The translations under genes and the position numbers were made by a program. The notes below the pieces were generated by a model. That model did no database searches and was not told where the DNA came from. It saw only the letters and a list, made by a program, of their open reading frames with translations. From Prinsepia uniflora (Eukaryota; Streptophyta; Magnoliopsida; Rosales; Rosaceae), in the NCBI GenBank assembly GCA_032719365.1, contig CM064872.1, positions 68,574,752-68,638,751 of the forward strand: a stretch of 64,000 nt of DNA, written 5' to 3'. This document shows positions 11,914 through 24,200 of this stretch, in pieces (the first letter of the stretch is position 1; each line of letters begins with the position of its first letter).

Positions 11914-12542
11914 AGACAGGACCCGTCCTTAAATACCAAGAAAGTCAGACCAGTCATGCTCCCATCTGACTACCTCTTGTCAGACAAGGGATCTTACGAA
12001 TTTAACCTATTTTAAATCCTTATTAAATAACCAAATTAATTCCACCTTACGAAATTACTGCCCACGTCCAACCCACTAACCTCAGCAAGTAATGAGAAAT
12101 TACCAAATTGACCATATTCGAGATTTGACTTATATGGTTAACAATTATGGTGTTATATGCATTATAAACATTCACAAGTAATACGTGTTATAATGTATTG
12201 TACCTAAGTTAAGTGACAACATTCCATGTAAACTTTAATTTCATAATAACCAAAACCTTTGTTACGTATCCTCGATTCTTGATCATACTTGTCAATCCTC
12301 AATTAAAACTAATTGTCCATATTCACTTTATTTAAGTTCTTCTTATTTTCCAAAACTAAATTTCTGAATTTTGAAACTATAACATAAAATGACCTTTTCT
12401 TTTTGACGCCTAAAACTGTCCCCAAACAAGAGCCAAACAACTCAAACTTAATACCAACAAACTCAGAGTTAGAAGAGGAATAACTCATGTGTTCATCATA
12501 CCACCAAAAACCATTGGACATGCCCTCAAGCGCCGCTGTGGT

Positions 12543-14221
12543 TGATAGGTCTTCAATTAAACATTATTTTATATTATTGTATACCCTTTATACTTGACTT
12601 TTATTATTAAATTAATAAAAATTTGAAGAAAATAATATGTTTTTGGGATTTTTGCAGAAATAAACAAAGCATGAAATTCAGAGCATTTCAGCGAAAGAAT
12701 CATCCCAATCGGAGTTTTAATGAAAAATATATGACTAAATGAAGGGAGGCCACCGAAATTTGCTTGGAATTTCGGTGGGAAGCTGCTGAAATCTAGAAGC
12801 CCAAGCCAAAAATCAGCATCTTTCCCCAAAATCAGCATCTTTTCCCCAAAATCCACCCAATCTCATCATTTCCATCATATCTTCATGTATTATTTTATTG
12901 TTATTTTTATATTTTAATTTTGTACTTTTATTTAAACAATTGTGGCACTCCCTCTATAAATAGGGAGGCTATTTCATGTATTTGGAGTGTCCCCATAGTC
13001 CCCATTTTCCCCATTTTGTTTCTCCTTTTAGTTTAGGTTCTTATATTTTCTCTTTAGTTCTTCTCTTCTTGTTCATTTTCTTTATTTTGTTCTTTATTTT
13101 TGGGGACCATTTTAACTTCTTGTATATTTTCTTATTAATTAGTTTCTTTTTAATTCTTATTCTTAATTTATGTTATTTTTATGTTATTTCTTAATTTCAT
13201 TTCTTCTTTACTTTGTTCTTGTGATATTTCTTTGAGATCTCTTAAACACATTTTTATGATTTCCTTAAGAAATACCTAGGCCAAGTAATTCTAAGGCAAT
13301 TCAAGAATTTTAAGACCGAATTCCTCGTATTTCTTCCTCCATCTTCACACGGTTCTGCCTGCTGTTAGGGTTCCTTGTGAAAAATCATGTTTTTCTACTT
13401 AAACTCTTGTTATTGTTTCAGTTTTACTTATAATGCAATATTTGTGTTGGTATTTTCTTTCTAACATTTGTAAATATGAATACAATCTCCATGTGTTTTA
13501 CTTTCTGAATTTCTTTTATTTCATATGTTTTAGCGCTCTATACTTCAATTTGATACTAAGTGTCGGCCGCTGTCGGTGCACTTAGTATTTGATTGAAGAG
13601 ATTTTAATGTCGGCCGCTGTCGGTGCATTTAATCACAAACAAAAGGTAAATTATATGATAAGTGTCGGCCGATGTCGGTGCATTTATAATATGAAAAACG
13701 TATGCATATAAGGGAGATGATGAAGGTAAAATTTCGTGATTGTTTTAATATTTACAATTATTAGAGTGTTGGTAAAAATATGTGTTTGAAGAAAGTTCAC
13801 TAGTACAAAGGTTAAAGTAGAAGTAGAATTAAGTATTTAATTATTTTTACTTGTTTTCTTTATTTTATATTTACAACTCTTTTCAAAACCCCCCTTTTTA
13901 ATTTTTTATTCTTTTATTCTTTTAATTCTTTATTCTTTTATTCTTTTATACTTTTATTTTATTCTTTATTCTTTAATTCTTTATTCTTTTATCCCTTTAT
14001 TCTTTAATTAATTAATTCTTTGATTATTTAATTATTTAATCATTAATTTATTCATTATTCTTTTATTCATCATCCTTCTCACTAACATATTATTAATGTT
14101 CCCTAATTTCCCCGGTTAAGAACGATCCCTATTTACCAATACTACATCTACACAAAAAGGGTTTAAATTGCATAATACTCAAATTACGTGTTTAATTTAA
14201 TGCGTAGTTTGAGCTTTGTCA
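12543..14221 (+). repeat. 5' LTR of LARD-like element
   Basis: First LTR copy, TG...CA ended. It is nearly collinear with 30590-32139 but carries about 130 extra bases, mostly the ATTCTTTTATT-type low-complexity stretch at 13900-14040. A TCTATAAATAGGG TATA-like box lies at about 12953-12965, a plausible promoter. Confidence 0.88.
13553..13691 (+). repeat. Three hairpins with constant loop and variable stems
   Basis: The near-identical 16-nt core TCGGCCGCTGTCGGTG occurs three times. Copy 1 is enclosed by the perfect 10-bp stem ATACTAAGTG/CACTTAGTAT. Copy 3 has an 11-position stem of different sequence with one mismatch and one G-T pair, and copy 2 has a shorter imperfect stem. The 3' LTR carries the same three structures around 31595-31735. 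The block is about 0.53-0.67 kb before the LTR end. Confidence 0.8.
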
Positions 14222-14226
14222 ATTTT

Positions 14227-14244
14227 TGGCGCCGTTGCCGGGGA
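14227..14244 (+). other. Primer-binding site, tRNA-Asp type
   Basis: TGGCGCCGTTGCCGGGG starts five bases after the 5' LTR. It is complementary to the 3' end of plant tRNA-Asp(GUC) as I recall it, the usual primer of several Tat/Athila-type gypsy elements. Confidence 0.88.
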
Positions 14245-16840
14245 AATTGAAAATCATTTTTAATTTGTTAGTGTATGTATAAATTGTGCATATTATACTT
14301 GTTTATAAATTTTACTTTTGTTAATATTATATTTGTTTATAACCTTTACTTACTTGTTTATATTTTATTTATTCATCTTATTTTTGTTCTTATTATTTTT
14401 GTTTATAATGTTCATATTATTCTTATTCTTAATTTCTAATTTGAACATGTTCACTTTTCCTTACTTTTACTTTATTTATTCCCTTATATTTTATTCCATT
14501 ACACTTTATTTCATTACTCTTTATTTCATTAACTTTATGTTCACACTTTTTCTTTATTCCATTAATTTTAAATTTATACCATTTAACTTTTTTTTTTATT
14601 TCTTTATTCCATTAGCTTTTTATTTCATTAACTTTAACTTTATTCCATTAACTTTAACTTTATTCCATTAATTTTAACTTTATTCCATTAACTTTATTCC
14701 ATTTAACTTTTTTTTTATTTCTTTATTTCATTAACTTTAACTTTATTCCATTAACTTTAAATTTATTCTATTAACTTTAAATTTATTCCATTAACTTTAA
14801 CTTTATTCCATTAACTTTAAATTTATTCCATTAACTTTAACGTTATTCCATTAATTTTATATTTATTTTATTAACTTTAAATTTATTCCATTAACTTTAT
14901 GATTCACAATTATTTTATTTTATTCTTATTTATTTATTTGTTTGATTATGTCTTGACAATTTTGAATTAAAAAAAATCGAAATAAAAAAAAAATCTTATC
15001 TTAGCTTTGTGTTAGTATTAATTCATACTTGTAAATAAATGTTGTATATATGATACTTGTTACCTTTTATACTTGTTCATAAATTGTTCATAACTTTTAT
15101 ATTTCATAGTATACATACATACTTGTTCATAATAGACTTTCATTTATGTTTCTTTATAATTCTCTTACTTGTCATATTATTCTTGTTCATACTTGTACAT
15201 AATGTTCATTCTTTTTAATTGTTCATAAATGCTTATGGTACATGTTCACTTTTCCTTATATATATATATTTCCTTTTCTTCATTTATTTAATTTTTAAAT
15301 TCTGAAAAAAAAATTAATTAATGAAAAAAATTCTTATCTTCACTTTGTGTTAGTGTAAATCTAAATTGTTAAATAAATCTTATACATATATTAGTTTGTT
15401 AATGTGAAATTGTTTTGTAAATATCATTACTTGTGAATGAAACCATACTTGTAAATAAATTGTTCATACGTAAATTGTCATGTTATATTTGTAAATTGTG
15501 CATAAAAACATACTTGTAAATAGTTCTTGCATTCATGCATTAGTCTCGGCTATATGTAGATCACTTGTGCTTCGAAGTTTAGATTTTGATCTTTAATCGG
15601 CGAAGAATCTTTTGTTAACTCTCACCCACGGTGATTGTTAACACTTGAGTCATCTTAATTCCTCTGGAGTAAGAAATTTTCGAGGGTGATGTCTAGGTCA
15701 ATAGACGGTACTCATAATGGGTTTTGGGTCTAAGAAAGGGACATCAATGGAGTTTAAGCCTCTGGATGTTTTGAAATTAGTCTTGCCTCTTGTGTGTATT
15801 CTTTCTAACCTGGTCACCTTTGAACTTGCCCAAACAATTGAATTAATCCATGATATTTACTTGGGCCGCACGGACGTATAAGTCTCCATCTAAACTTTGG
15901 AGTTATGTGAACCATATATATCTTTGACTTCCCCCGACATGTAAATATTGTTTATATCTTAATTTACATTATTTGTCATGACAAAGTTAATTTACATCCT
16001 TTTGTTTAACTAACTTGGATCTTTAATCTAATTTTCATATCTAACTTGCATTAACTTGACTAACGTACATTTCTAACTAACTAACCTGCATCTCTGTTTA
16101 GGCTGGATGGACGTTAAACTTCAAGCGCTTGTTGGGAGGCAACCCAATGTGTTCCCGGGATGTGAAGGAGTCATCAACGCAGATTTGCTATCTTTCACTC
16201 TTTATTTTATTTTATTTTGTTTAATTATTGTTTATCTTACTTTATTTTTGTAAATCTTCTTCCTGTTTAATTACTTCGTATTTTCCTACATTGAGGGCAA
16301 TGTAGAATTTAAGTGTGAGGGAATGGTTTACAATTTTAATTGTCTACAAATTTTTTTTTAAAAAAATTGTTAAAAAAAAAATTCAAAAAAAAATGTGTGA
16401 AAAAAAAATATTTATTGTTTTTTTTAATCTTTTTGTTTTAACTTAGTGTTTTTATGAGTCTTAAGTTGACATTTAACTTGTCAATGATATAAATGAATAG
16501 AAATGAATATGTTATGGCCATAAAGATAATCACTACAACTTGAATTTATTTGTTAATATTTTGTGATTAAGTGTTATAACTTGAAGATAATGCATGTAAA
16601 TTGGCACATAAACGAGCATGATAAGATAAGTATGAATCATATGAACCTTATGTGAGCTTTAGAACTTTATATACGTCTTTGATGAGTGATTAAGTTCTTT
16701 GTTTAAATTGATATACATATACCTCATAACTACTTGTCATAGCTTTTAATGAACTCTAGAGTACTAGAACTTATTCTATGTGATTTTCAAAGCTTTTAAG
16801 TTAATAAACTCTCTGATTTTGGATATGATTAAGGCATTAG
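14245..16840 (+). other. Internal region of LARD-like element, left part
   Basis: AT-rich, mostly low-complexity DNA with stop codons in every frame over any useful length. The 14318-14671 open frame is a translation of low-complexity T-rich sequence. Some islands of normal composition (15540-15960, 16100-16180) show no recognised domain. Confidence 0.7.
14470..14905 (+). repeat. ATTCCATTAACTTTA minisatellite
   Basis: Irregular tandem repeat of a roughly 10- to 20-bp unit based on TTCCATTAACTTTAAATTTA, with scattered variants. Confidence 0.85.
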
Positions 16841-17411
16841 TGTCAGGACCCACCCCGGTTTTACCCCAAAAACCGAGGTAAATCCTGCTCCCGTTTGACA
16901 CCCCGACACAAAACCAAAGTAAACTACTAAACTACACCGTCAGATGCAGGAGAACTATACAAAACATTCCGAAGTCAAAGGTTTACAGAGCATAGAATTA
17001 AATACAAAAGAAAGAAAATCGATAAACCAGATACACGCACACGAAAAATTCAAAACACTCCGGGATCGCTCTCGTGACTTCTATGCCTCAGACGCTGCCT
17101 CGATGCCGAAACCCCGCTCTAGCTCCACGACCTGGAGGGCAATTTAAAACAGAAAAGTGTGAATGGACAAGAATAAAAAAAAAGTTTCCAAAACCATTTT
17201 ATAAGAAAACCGGGTTTAGCCCTCCGTTTTGAAATCACATGCATAACCCAGTTACCAAAACAGTTATAAATCACATAACCCTCATCATAAAAACATTTAC
17301 AGAAACACTAGCAAAACAGTTATAGAAATCATATCATCAGCGTCATAAAACCGTATCATAAAACATAAATACCAAGTCATCATTCTCCGATCAAACCTGC
17401 TGGACCTATCC

Positions 17412-17585
17412 GAGTCTTTAAACTCCTGAGTCTTTAAACTCAATTCAGGCCTCAATAATATCCGAGTCTTTAAACTCCCGAGTCTTTAAACTCAACAGGC
17501 CTACGGGGGAAATATCAGTATATCCGAGTCTTTAAACTCAATCCGAGCCCGTCCCCCGTCAAATATAATCCGGGTCTTTAAACCC
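17412..17585 (-). repeat. Hairpin cluster in third-level solo LTR
   Basis: Five GAGTCTTTAAACTC units followed by one GGGTCTTTAAACCC unit. The arrangement parallels 4114-4340, at about 0.57-0.75 kb from the LTR 3' end at 16841. Confidence 0.75.
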
Positions 17586-18519
17586 AAAAACCAGATCCAG
17601 TAAATCCAATCCAAAACCATTTGAAAACCATTTCTAAATCCATATCCAAACCCGAATCCGAAATCACTGATCCGAAGCTCTTCCGGAATCCAGAACCATC
17701 ATTCCGAACCCAAATCCGGAATTCCACTTTTCAACTTTTAAACCAAATCTCGATTCTCGAAATCCGATTTCAACACCGAAACCCTTAAATCACCAGATCA
17801 TGTTTCAAAATCCCTTTATAAACATTTAAATCCAATTATCATTTAAAAGCCCAAAACCATAGCCTCATAGTCAGAAATCACACTTTTCTCGTAAAACGTG
17901 CTGAAACCGAACTTCCTCGAAAAACGTGTAATTATGTAAAACCAACAAAGCATATTCGATAAACATAGAATCATGATTAAAACCATAAAACAAGTAATTA
18001 AAAGCAGTTATGCATGCTCGAGTTAAGAGAAAGGGTCCACTCACAGTACCGAGCCCTCAATCACGTCCCGAACGTCTCGTACGTTCTTCAGCTTCCTCGG
18101 GAAATCCCGATCCTGTCAACAATCACCCAAGAACGTTACTAACACCTCTACGAAGGTCCACCTAATTCTCCCCAAAAATCCCTGGGTCCTAGACGTAACG
18201 AACCTAAACCCTAAACCTTCACCCTCACGGAACTATATTGAATCGACGTCCGAACAACCCGAAACCAATTCCAATGGACTCGTCTCAATACCTAGACCAA
18301 AAACCATGTTGACCGTCTTCCCAACCGCCGCCGCACGCGCCCCCACGCGCTGCCCAAAGTGGCTGCGCGTGGCCTCACGCGCCAGCTACAGTGTCACCAG
18401 CAACCTCTGGTCAACCCGGTTCGAACCAATCTCTGCAACTCGAACCGGCGTGGCCAGTTATCCGCCGTCCCGCCACCAAATCAACTCCTTTCTTCACCAT
18501 CTTCTTCGTCCAGACCTAA

Positions 18520-21095
18520 TGTAACACCCCGGACATTCGAGAACTTTAATATTGTAATTTAATGTATCAATCGACGTTTTTACCCTTGTTAATGGTATGG
18601 CCAAATTGTTGACTTTTTGATTGGTGGGTCAAATGGACCTTGACCAACGACCGTGACGTAGTTCGGGACTTCACGAGTTCATAGACAGGTGGCACGTCCA
18701 ATTCGGACGATCAGGGAAAAAGTATGACTATCGGAAGTTCAGGGGCATTACCGTAAGTTGGACTTCACAGGCGAAAATGTTGACTTTTCGTTTGACAATT
18801 AATTTTCACGTGACTCAAGGACCGATAGGTAGGTCTCGACGTCCTGAGTCCGTAGACAGGCGGCACGCCGAAATCGGACTTCGTATGGCTGAGTTACGAG
18901 TCTAGGAAGTGAGGGGCATTTTGGTAATTATTGAACCAGGGGCATTTTGGTCTTTTGCCCTGGTTACTGTAGCAACCGCGGGGGAACCATGGACGGCACC
19001 ACCATGTGCGGTGGTTCAGTGCACAATTGATTATGCTAATATGTGCTGGAAAGTCTGGGCTGTCTTTTGCTTTTGAACGTGGCCTGAACCGTCCAACCTG
19101 CACGATCAAATTGTTAATTGAAATTCGAAGCTTTCGGGGGACAAATTTCAGTGGACAATTTGGACTTCCACGAGCCTCTGGGACAGCTGAGGTTATTTAA
19201 AACTAATTAGCACATGTATGAGCATCACTCTGCCATTAAGAACACTGAGAATTGATGAAGAAAACCAGAGAAACCATTTCGGGCAAAATTGGAGGGAAAA
19301 TCGGGTTTTAATTTCTGGTGAGTGTTGGACCAAACCAAGGCCTGGTTTAGTCTTCTGGGAGTGTTTGGAACTCAACCACATCGAAATTGAAGGCTAACAG
19401 CCACGGTTGAGCTAGGACGGAGGCTGCTGTTTTCAGGGAAGTTGCAGAGCTTGGGACGACAACCTTCAGGTACTTTCAGACACAATTGATTGTTCATTTT
19501 GGTTCATTTTGATCCTGTTATGCTTCATGTGAAGTTAATTGGACAATGGCTTTGAAACCAGGAAGTTCTGGTGATTGACCCGATTGGTTGATCGCGGGTC
19601 GATGGGTCGTTTGGGGATGTGTCGAGGTTGATTTTTGTCACAGAACCTAAATTGGATAGTTAATGAACATGTTAGGATCAAATTGGTTTGAAATCGAGTA
19701 AGAATTGATGGGTATTCAACCGGGTCGAGCCGCGGGTGGCAGGCCCGTATTACAGACAAACGGGTGAAGGAGGTGACACTGTAGCTGCAGTGTCAGGCGC
19801 GTGACTTTCACGCGCAGCCACTTTGGGCGGCGCGTGAGGGCGCGTTGGACCTTATCTCCGATCACGATCAACATGACTTTTGTTCCCCTCATCATTCTGA
19901 ACATTTTTGGTGATTTAACCATGTTGATCTGAGATAAGCTTTGATGGGTCAGTTTAGGGCCGGTTGCCTCGGGAAACGTGTTGACGATTTCCCCGGGCCG
20001 ATTTCTATTTCGGACTTTGTGGTTAAACGTTTAAGACTGGTAGTGACCCTTACATGTGATTTGAACTGACAGGAATTGTACGATAATCTCGGTACAGGTC
20101 CGTACGCGCAAATTCGCAGCGGAATCGTACAGTGAGTGGGCCCGTTTTCATTAAACCCTTGCATGCTTAAATGTTTTCTGATTTACTTATATGTTCACAT
20201 GCTGGAATCTATAAATGGTTTTGATGATATTGAGATTTCGGTTATGGCACGTTTCACGGTATTTGGGCATGAGACCCGTTTGATGAAACGTAACGATCGG
20301 TTCAGATTTTACCTATGTATACATATATGTTTGCATGTGGATATCAATAAAATGTATTTGGTACTGCACTGTATAGATCCTTCCATATTATATTGTCTCC
20401 TCCGGATGAGGTACCCCGGAGAGGTCACGGACGTCTAGAACGTCCAGCGTCTACGACGCTAAGCATCGGGGATGCTGTAACCGAACAGGGTTCGGGGATT
20501 GAACTCGGAAATTGAGACCCGAGTGGCACGCGTAGCCTTGTGATTGTGACCTTATTGGACGTCAGGGACGTCGGACATCAGGGATGTCAGATTGGAGCGT
20601 ATAGTGCAGTGGCTAAAATTATGGTTATGGTTTTATTACATGTCTTATGATTCATATTATATTATTTATGATTTTAAATGATGCTGAATGCATGTTTGGA
20701 AAAAGGAGGGGTAAATTATATGTTTTACTTATCAAACGATTTTATAAACTTGAGTTTCGGTCCACTCACCCTTAATGTTTTGGTAACCCCTCCAGGTCGT
20801 GATACTGAGGTAGAGGAGGAACCTGAGGCTGAGGCATAGATCTACTTCTGCGTACCTGAACCCCTGCTGGGTGGTGTACCCGCAGGGTATTGTTAGAGTC
20901 GTGCTCGCAACTTGTAATTTCGGATTTCATCCCTTGTCTGACATCTGTTTAATTCGGATTTGTTGTATGACTTTAATTTTGATTATTTATGCATTTGAGG
21001 TTTTGAGGTCAAAATTGGTATGAATTATTGGGTGTCAGACGTTAGCAGGGCACGTCCCCATATGGTTCCAGAGAGGATCGGGGCGGGTCCTGTCA
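18520..21095 (+). repeat. 5' LTR of gypsy element
   Basis: It begins TGTAACACCCCGGACATTCG and ends GGGTCCTGTCA. It includes the GC-rich CACGCGCAGCCACTTTGGG block at about 19810 and the hairpin cluster at 20400-20588. Several short frames in it recur in the 3' LTR and are not genes. Confidence 0.95.
20400..20588 (+). repeat. Array of 6-bp-stem hairpins in gypsy LTR
   Basis: Perfect 6-bp stems occur in succession: CTCCGG/CCGGAG (20400-20421), GGACGT/ACGTCC (20429-20445), AGCGTC/GACGCT (20446-20460), AGCATC/GATGCT (20462-20476), CCGAAC/GTTCGG (20481-20495), GACGTC twice (20558-20572) and GACATC/GATGTC (20574-20588). Five of the seven have 3-nt loops (TAC, GGG, AGG). The same array is in the 3' LTR around 27586-27775. 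Confidence 0.88.
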
Positions 21096-21098
21096 GCT

Positions 21099-21110
21099 TG
21101 GTATCAGAGC
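21099..21110 (+). other. Primer-binding site, initiator-Met tRNA type
   Basis: TGGTATCAGAGC lies three bases after the 5' LTR. It is the standard complement to the 3' end of plant initiator tRNA-Met. Confidence 0.92.
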
Positions 21111-21226
21111 ACTAGGTTGTGGTCAGTACTAGGGTATGGTCAGCATGCTAGACTAGCGATTGGTACTAGTTACTTTTCGACTTTTAAGAATATTGTTATC
21201 TGATCTATGCCTCTTGACAGTTGGTT

Positions 21227-24200
21227 ATGCCTCCTAGGAGAATTCCTCATACACGAACTGACGAGGATCTGGAAAGGGAGATGGAATGCGCGAGCATTGA
21301 AAGGGCTCAACGTTTGGGAGCCACTCCTTTCTGCGGGGGATCAAACCCCGAGGATGCTCATGATTGGATCACCAAGTGGGAGAGGATCTTCTCGGTGATG
21401 CACTGCCCTCCGGGCGAACGGGTAACCTTGGCGGCCTTCTTGCTGGAAGGAGGAGCCTACCAGTGGTGGCACGGACTCGAAATGTCTGGGTGGTCTGTCC
21501 ATACCACTACTTGGGAAGCTTTCCGTTCCAGATTTCTGGACCAGTACTACCCGCGATCCTTTCGCGCGGCCCGGAGGCTGAATTCCTGCGGCTGGAGCAG
21601 GGTGATATGTCCGTTGCGGACTACGAGCAAACTTTCAGGAAACTTTCCCGGTTCGCTGCATCATTCGTGAGCACGGAGAAGGACAAATGCCAAAGGTTCG
21701 AGCTTGGACTCCGAGGGGAGATCCGGGCAAGTGTGACTGCTACTACTCATGCTTCTCTGAGAGATATGGTCGACGCAGCGGTGCGTGTCGAGGCCAGTCT
21801 GGCGGCACACCAGACACGGCAACCTTCGGGCGAGGGGCGACGTCAGGATCGCCCACATCGTGGACCATCGGTCCATAAGAACAATAAGGGAGGGGGCTAC
21901 AGGGGAGCACCCTCATCCTTCAACGGTTGTGGCTGGTCGGGTCGACGTGGAGGCTCTCAGGGCAGAGGATCTGGATACAACTATGGGCAGCGCTCATCTT
22001 GGAGCGGTGCTTCTGGCGGGCATTCGGACAAGCCGAGGCCAGTAACTTGTTTTGCTTGCGGAGAGGAGGGCCACTATGCCAGTGATTGCCCGCAGTTGTC
22101 CAAGAACAACGACGCTGGGGGCTCTAGTGTGGTGCAGAGCACGGCTTCCCACACTAATGGCGGTCGCGGTCAGGGAGTTGACCGTGGTGCTGGGCGTGGC
22201 GCGCGTGGGCGCGGACGGAACGGAGGGCCGAGGGCCCAAGTATTTGCAATGACCCAGCAGCAGGCAAGGACTGCCCCAGGCGTGGTCACAGGTACACTAC
22301 ATATCTTAAACCTTCTTGTACGTGTATTGATGGATGCGGGGGCTACACATTCTTTTATTTCGAAGAGTTGTGCTGGTATGCTTGATTGTGTGGTATCAGC
22401 TTTAGATTGCGAAATGGGTGTTGGCACCCCGATGGGCATCGTGTACCTTGTGAATCAGGAGATTTGGAGGTGCCCGGTAAGAATTGAGGATGTGGATTTA
22501 CCAGCAGACTTAATTATTCTGGATATCCATGACTTCGATATAATCCTAGGGATGGATTGGCTGTCGGAGCACGGATCGCTCATCGATTGCTGTAGCAAGC
22601 AAGTGATTCTGCGAAGCCCGGGTTTGCCGGAGGTTATCTTTCAGGGGGAACGTGATGGTTTGCCTCCTGAAGTGATTTCGTCACTTACTGCTACCAAACT
22701 TCTACGGAAGGGATGCCAGGGTTTTTTGGCGCATGTCGTGTCGGATCGGGTTGATACTCCGGGTATCGACGAGATACCGGTGGTACGTGAGTTTCCGGAT
22801 GTGTTCCCGGAAGACTTACCTGGATTGCCACCATCGCGGGAGATCGAGTTTACTATTGAACTACTCCCGGGTACCCGACCTATATCCCAGGCACCATACC
22901 GGATGGCGTCGGTCAAGTTGCGAGAACTCAAGACTCAATTGTAGGAGTTGGTGGATTTGGGATATGTCCGACCGAGTACTTCACCGTGGGGAGCACAGGT
23001 GTTGTTCGTAAAGAAGAAGGAGGGAAGTCTCCGTTTATGTATTGACTATCGACCACTCAACAAGGTGACGCTGAGGAACCAGTATCCTCTACCCAGGATC
23101 GATGACCTTTTTGACCAGTTGCGGGGAGCTCAGTGCTTCTCGAAAATTGATTTGCGGTCTGGGTATCACCAACTGAGGATTTCAGAGGAGGATATTCCGA
23201 AAACTACTTTTCGAACCCGTTATGGACACTACGAGTTCCTGGTTATGCCTTTTGGCTTGACGAATGCTCCAGCAGCATTCATGGATCTGATGAACCGGGT
23301 CTTCCGACCCTACCTGGATAAGTTCGTGATTATGTTCATCGATGATATTTTGGTGTACTCAAGGAGTGTCCGTGCACATGAGGAACATCTACGGTTGGTC
23401 TTGGAGAGACTGAGACAAGAACAATTGTACGCCAAACTGAGCAAGTGTCAGTTTTGGCTGAACAGTATTGGTTTTCTGGGACACGTGATATCGACGGATG
23501 GGATTTGCGTGGATCCCCAGAAAACAGAAGCGGTAACCAACTGGGCTAGACCGACAACAGTGACCGAGGTGCGGAGTTTCGTCGGATTAGCAGGTTACTA
23601 CCGGAGATTCGTGGAGGGTTTCTCCAAAATTGCTGCACCATTGACTCATTTGACTCGGAAGGGAGTGAAGTTTATCTGGGACGAGCAGTGCGATCGGAGC
23701 TTTCAAGAGTTGAAGGATCGATTGACCACTGCACCTGTCCTTGCATTGCCGGATGACAGTGGAGAGTTTGTGGTTTTTAGTGACGCTTCACTGCAAGGTC
23801 TGGGCTGCGTGCTGATGCAAACTGGCAAGGTTATCGCCTATGCATCCCGGCACCTGAAGACCCACGAGTTGAACTACCCTACCCATGATTTGGAGTTGGC
23901 GGCGGTGGTTCATGCTCTAAAGATCTGGAGACATTATCTATTCGGCGCAACGTGTCGGATATACACCGACCACCAGAGTCTTAAATACTTATTCACTCAG
24001 AATGAACGTAACATGAGACAACGGAGATGGTTGGAGCTGCTGAAGGACTATGACTGTACGATCGAGTACCATCCGGGTAAGGCCAATGTGGTGGCTGATG
24101 CACTCAGTAGGAAGTCAGCAGGATCCGTTGCACACCTAGGGATGGTGTATCTTCCATTACTGGTGGAACTCCGGAAGGCGAGAGTTATTTTGGGTACGGA

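Noticed and set aside
14318..14671. 117-codon frame rich in Phe, Leu and Ile
   Set aside because: Translation of T-rich low-complexity DNA inside the LARD-like element.
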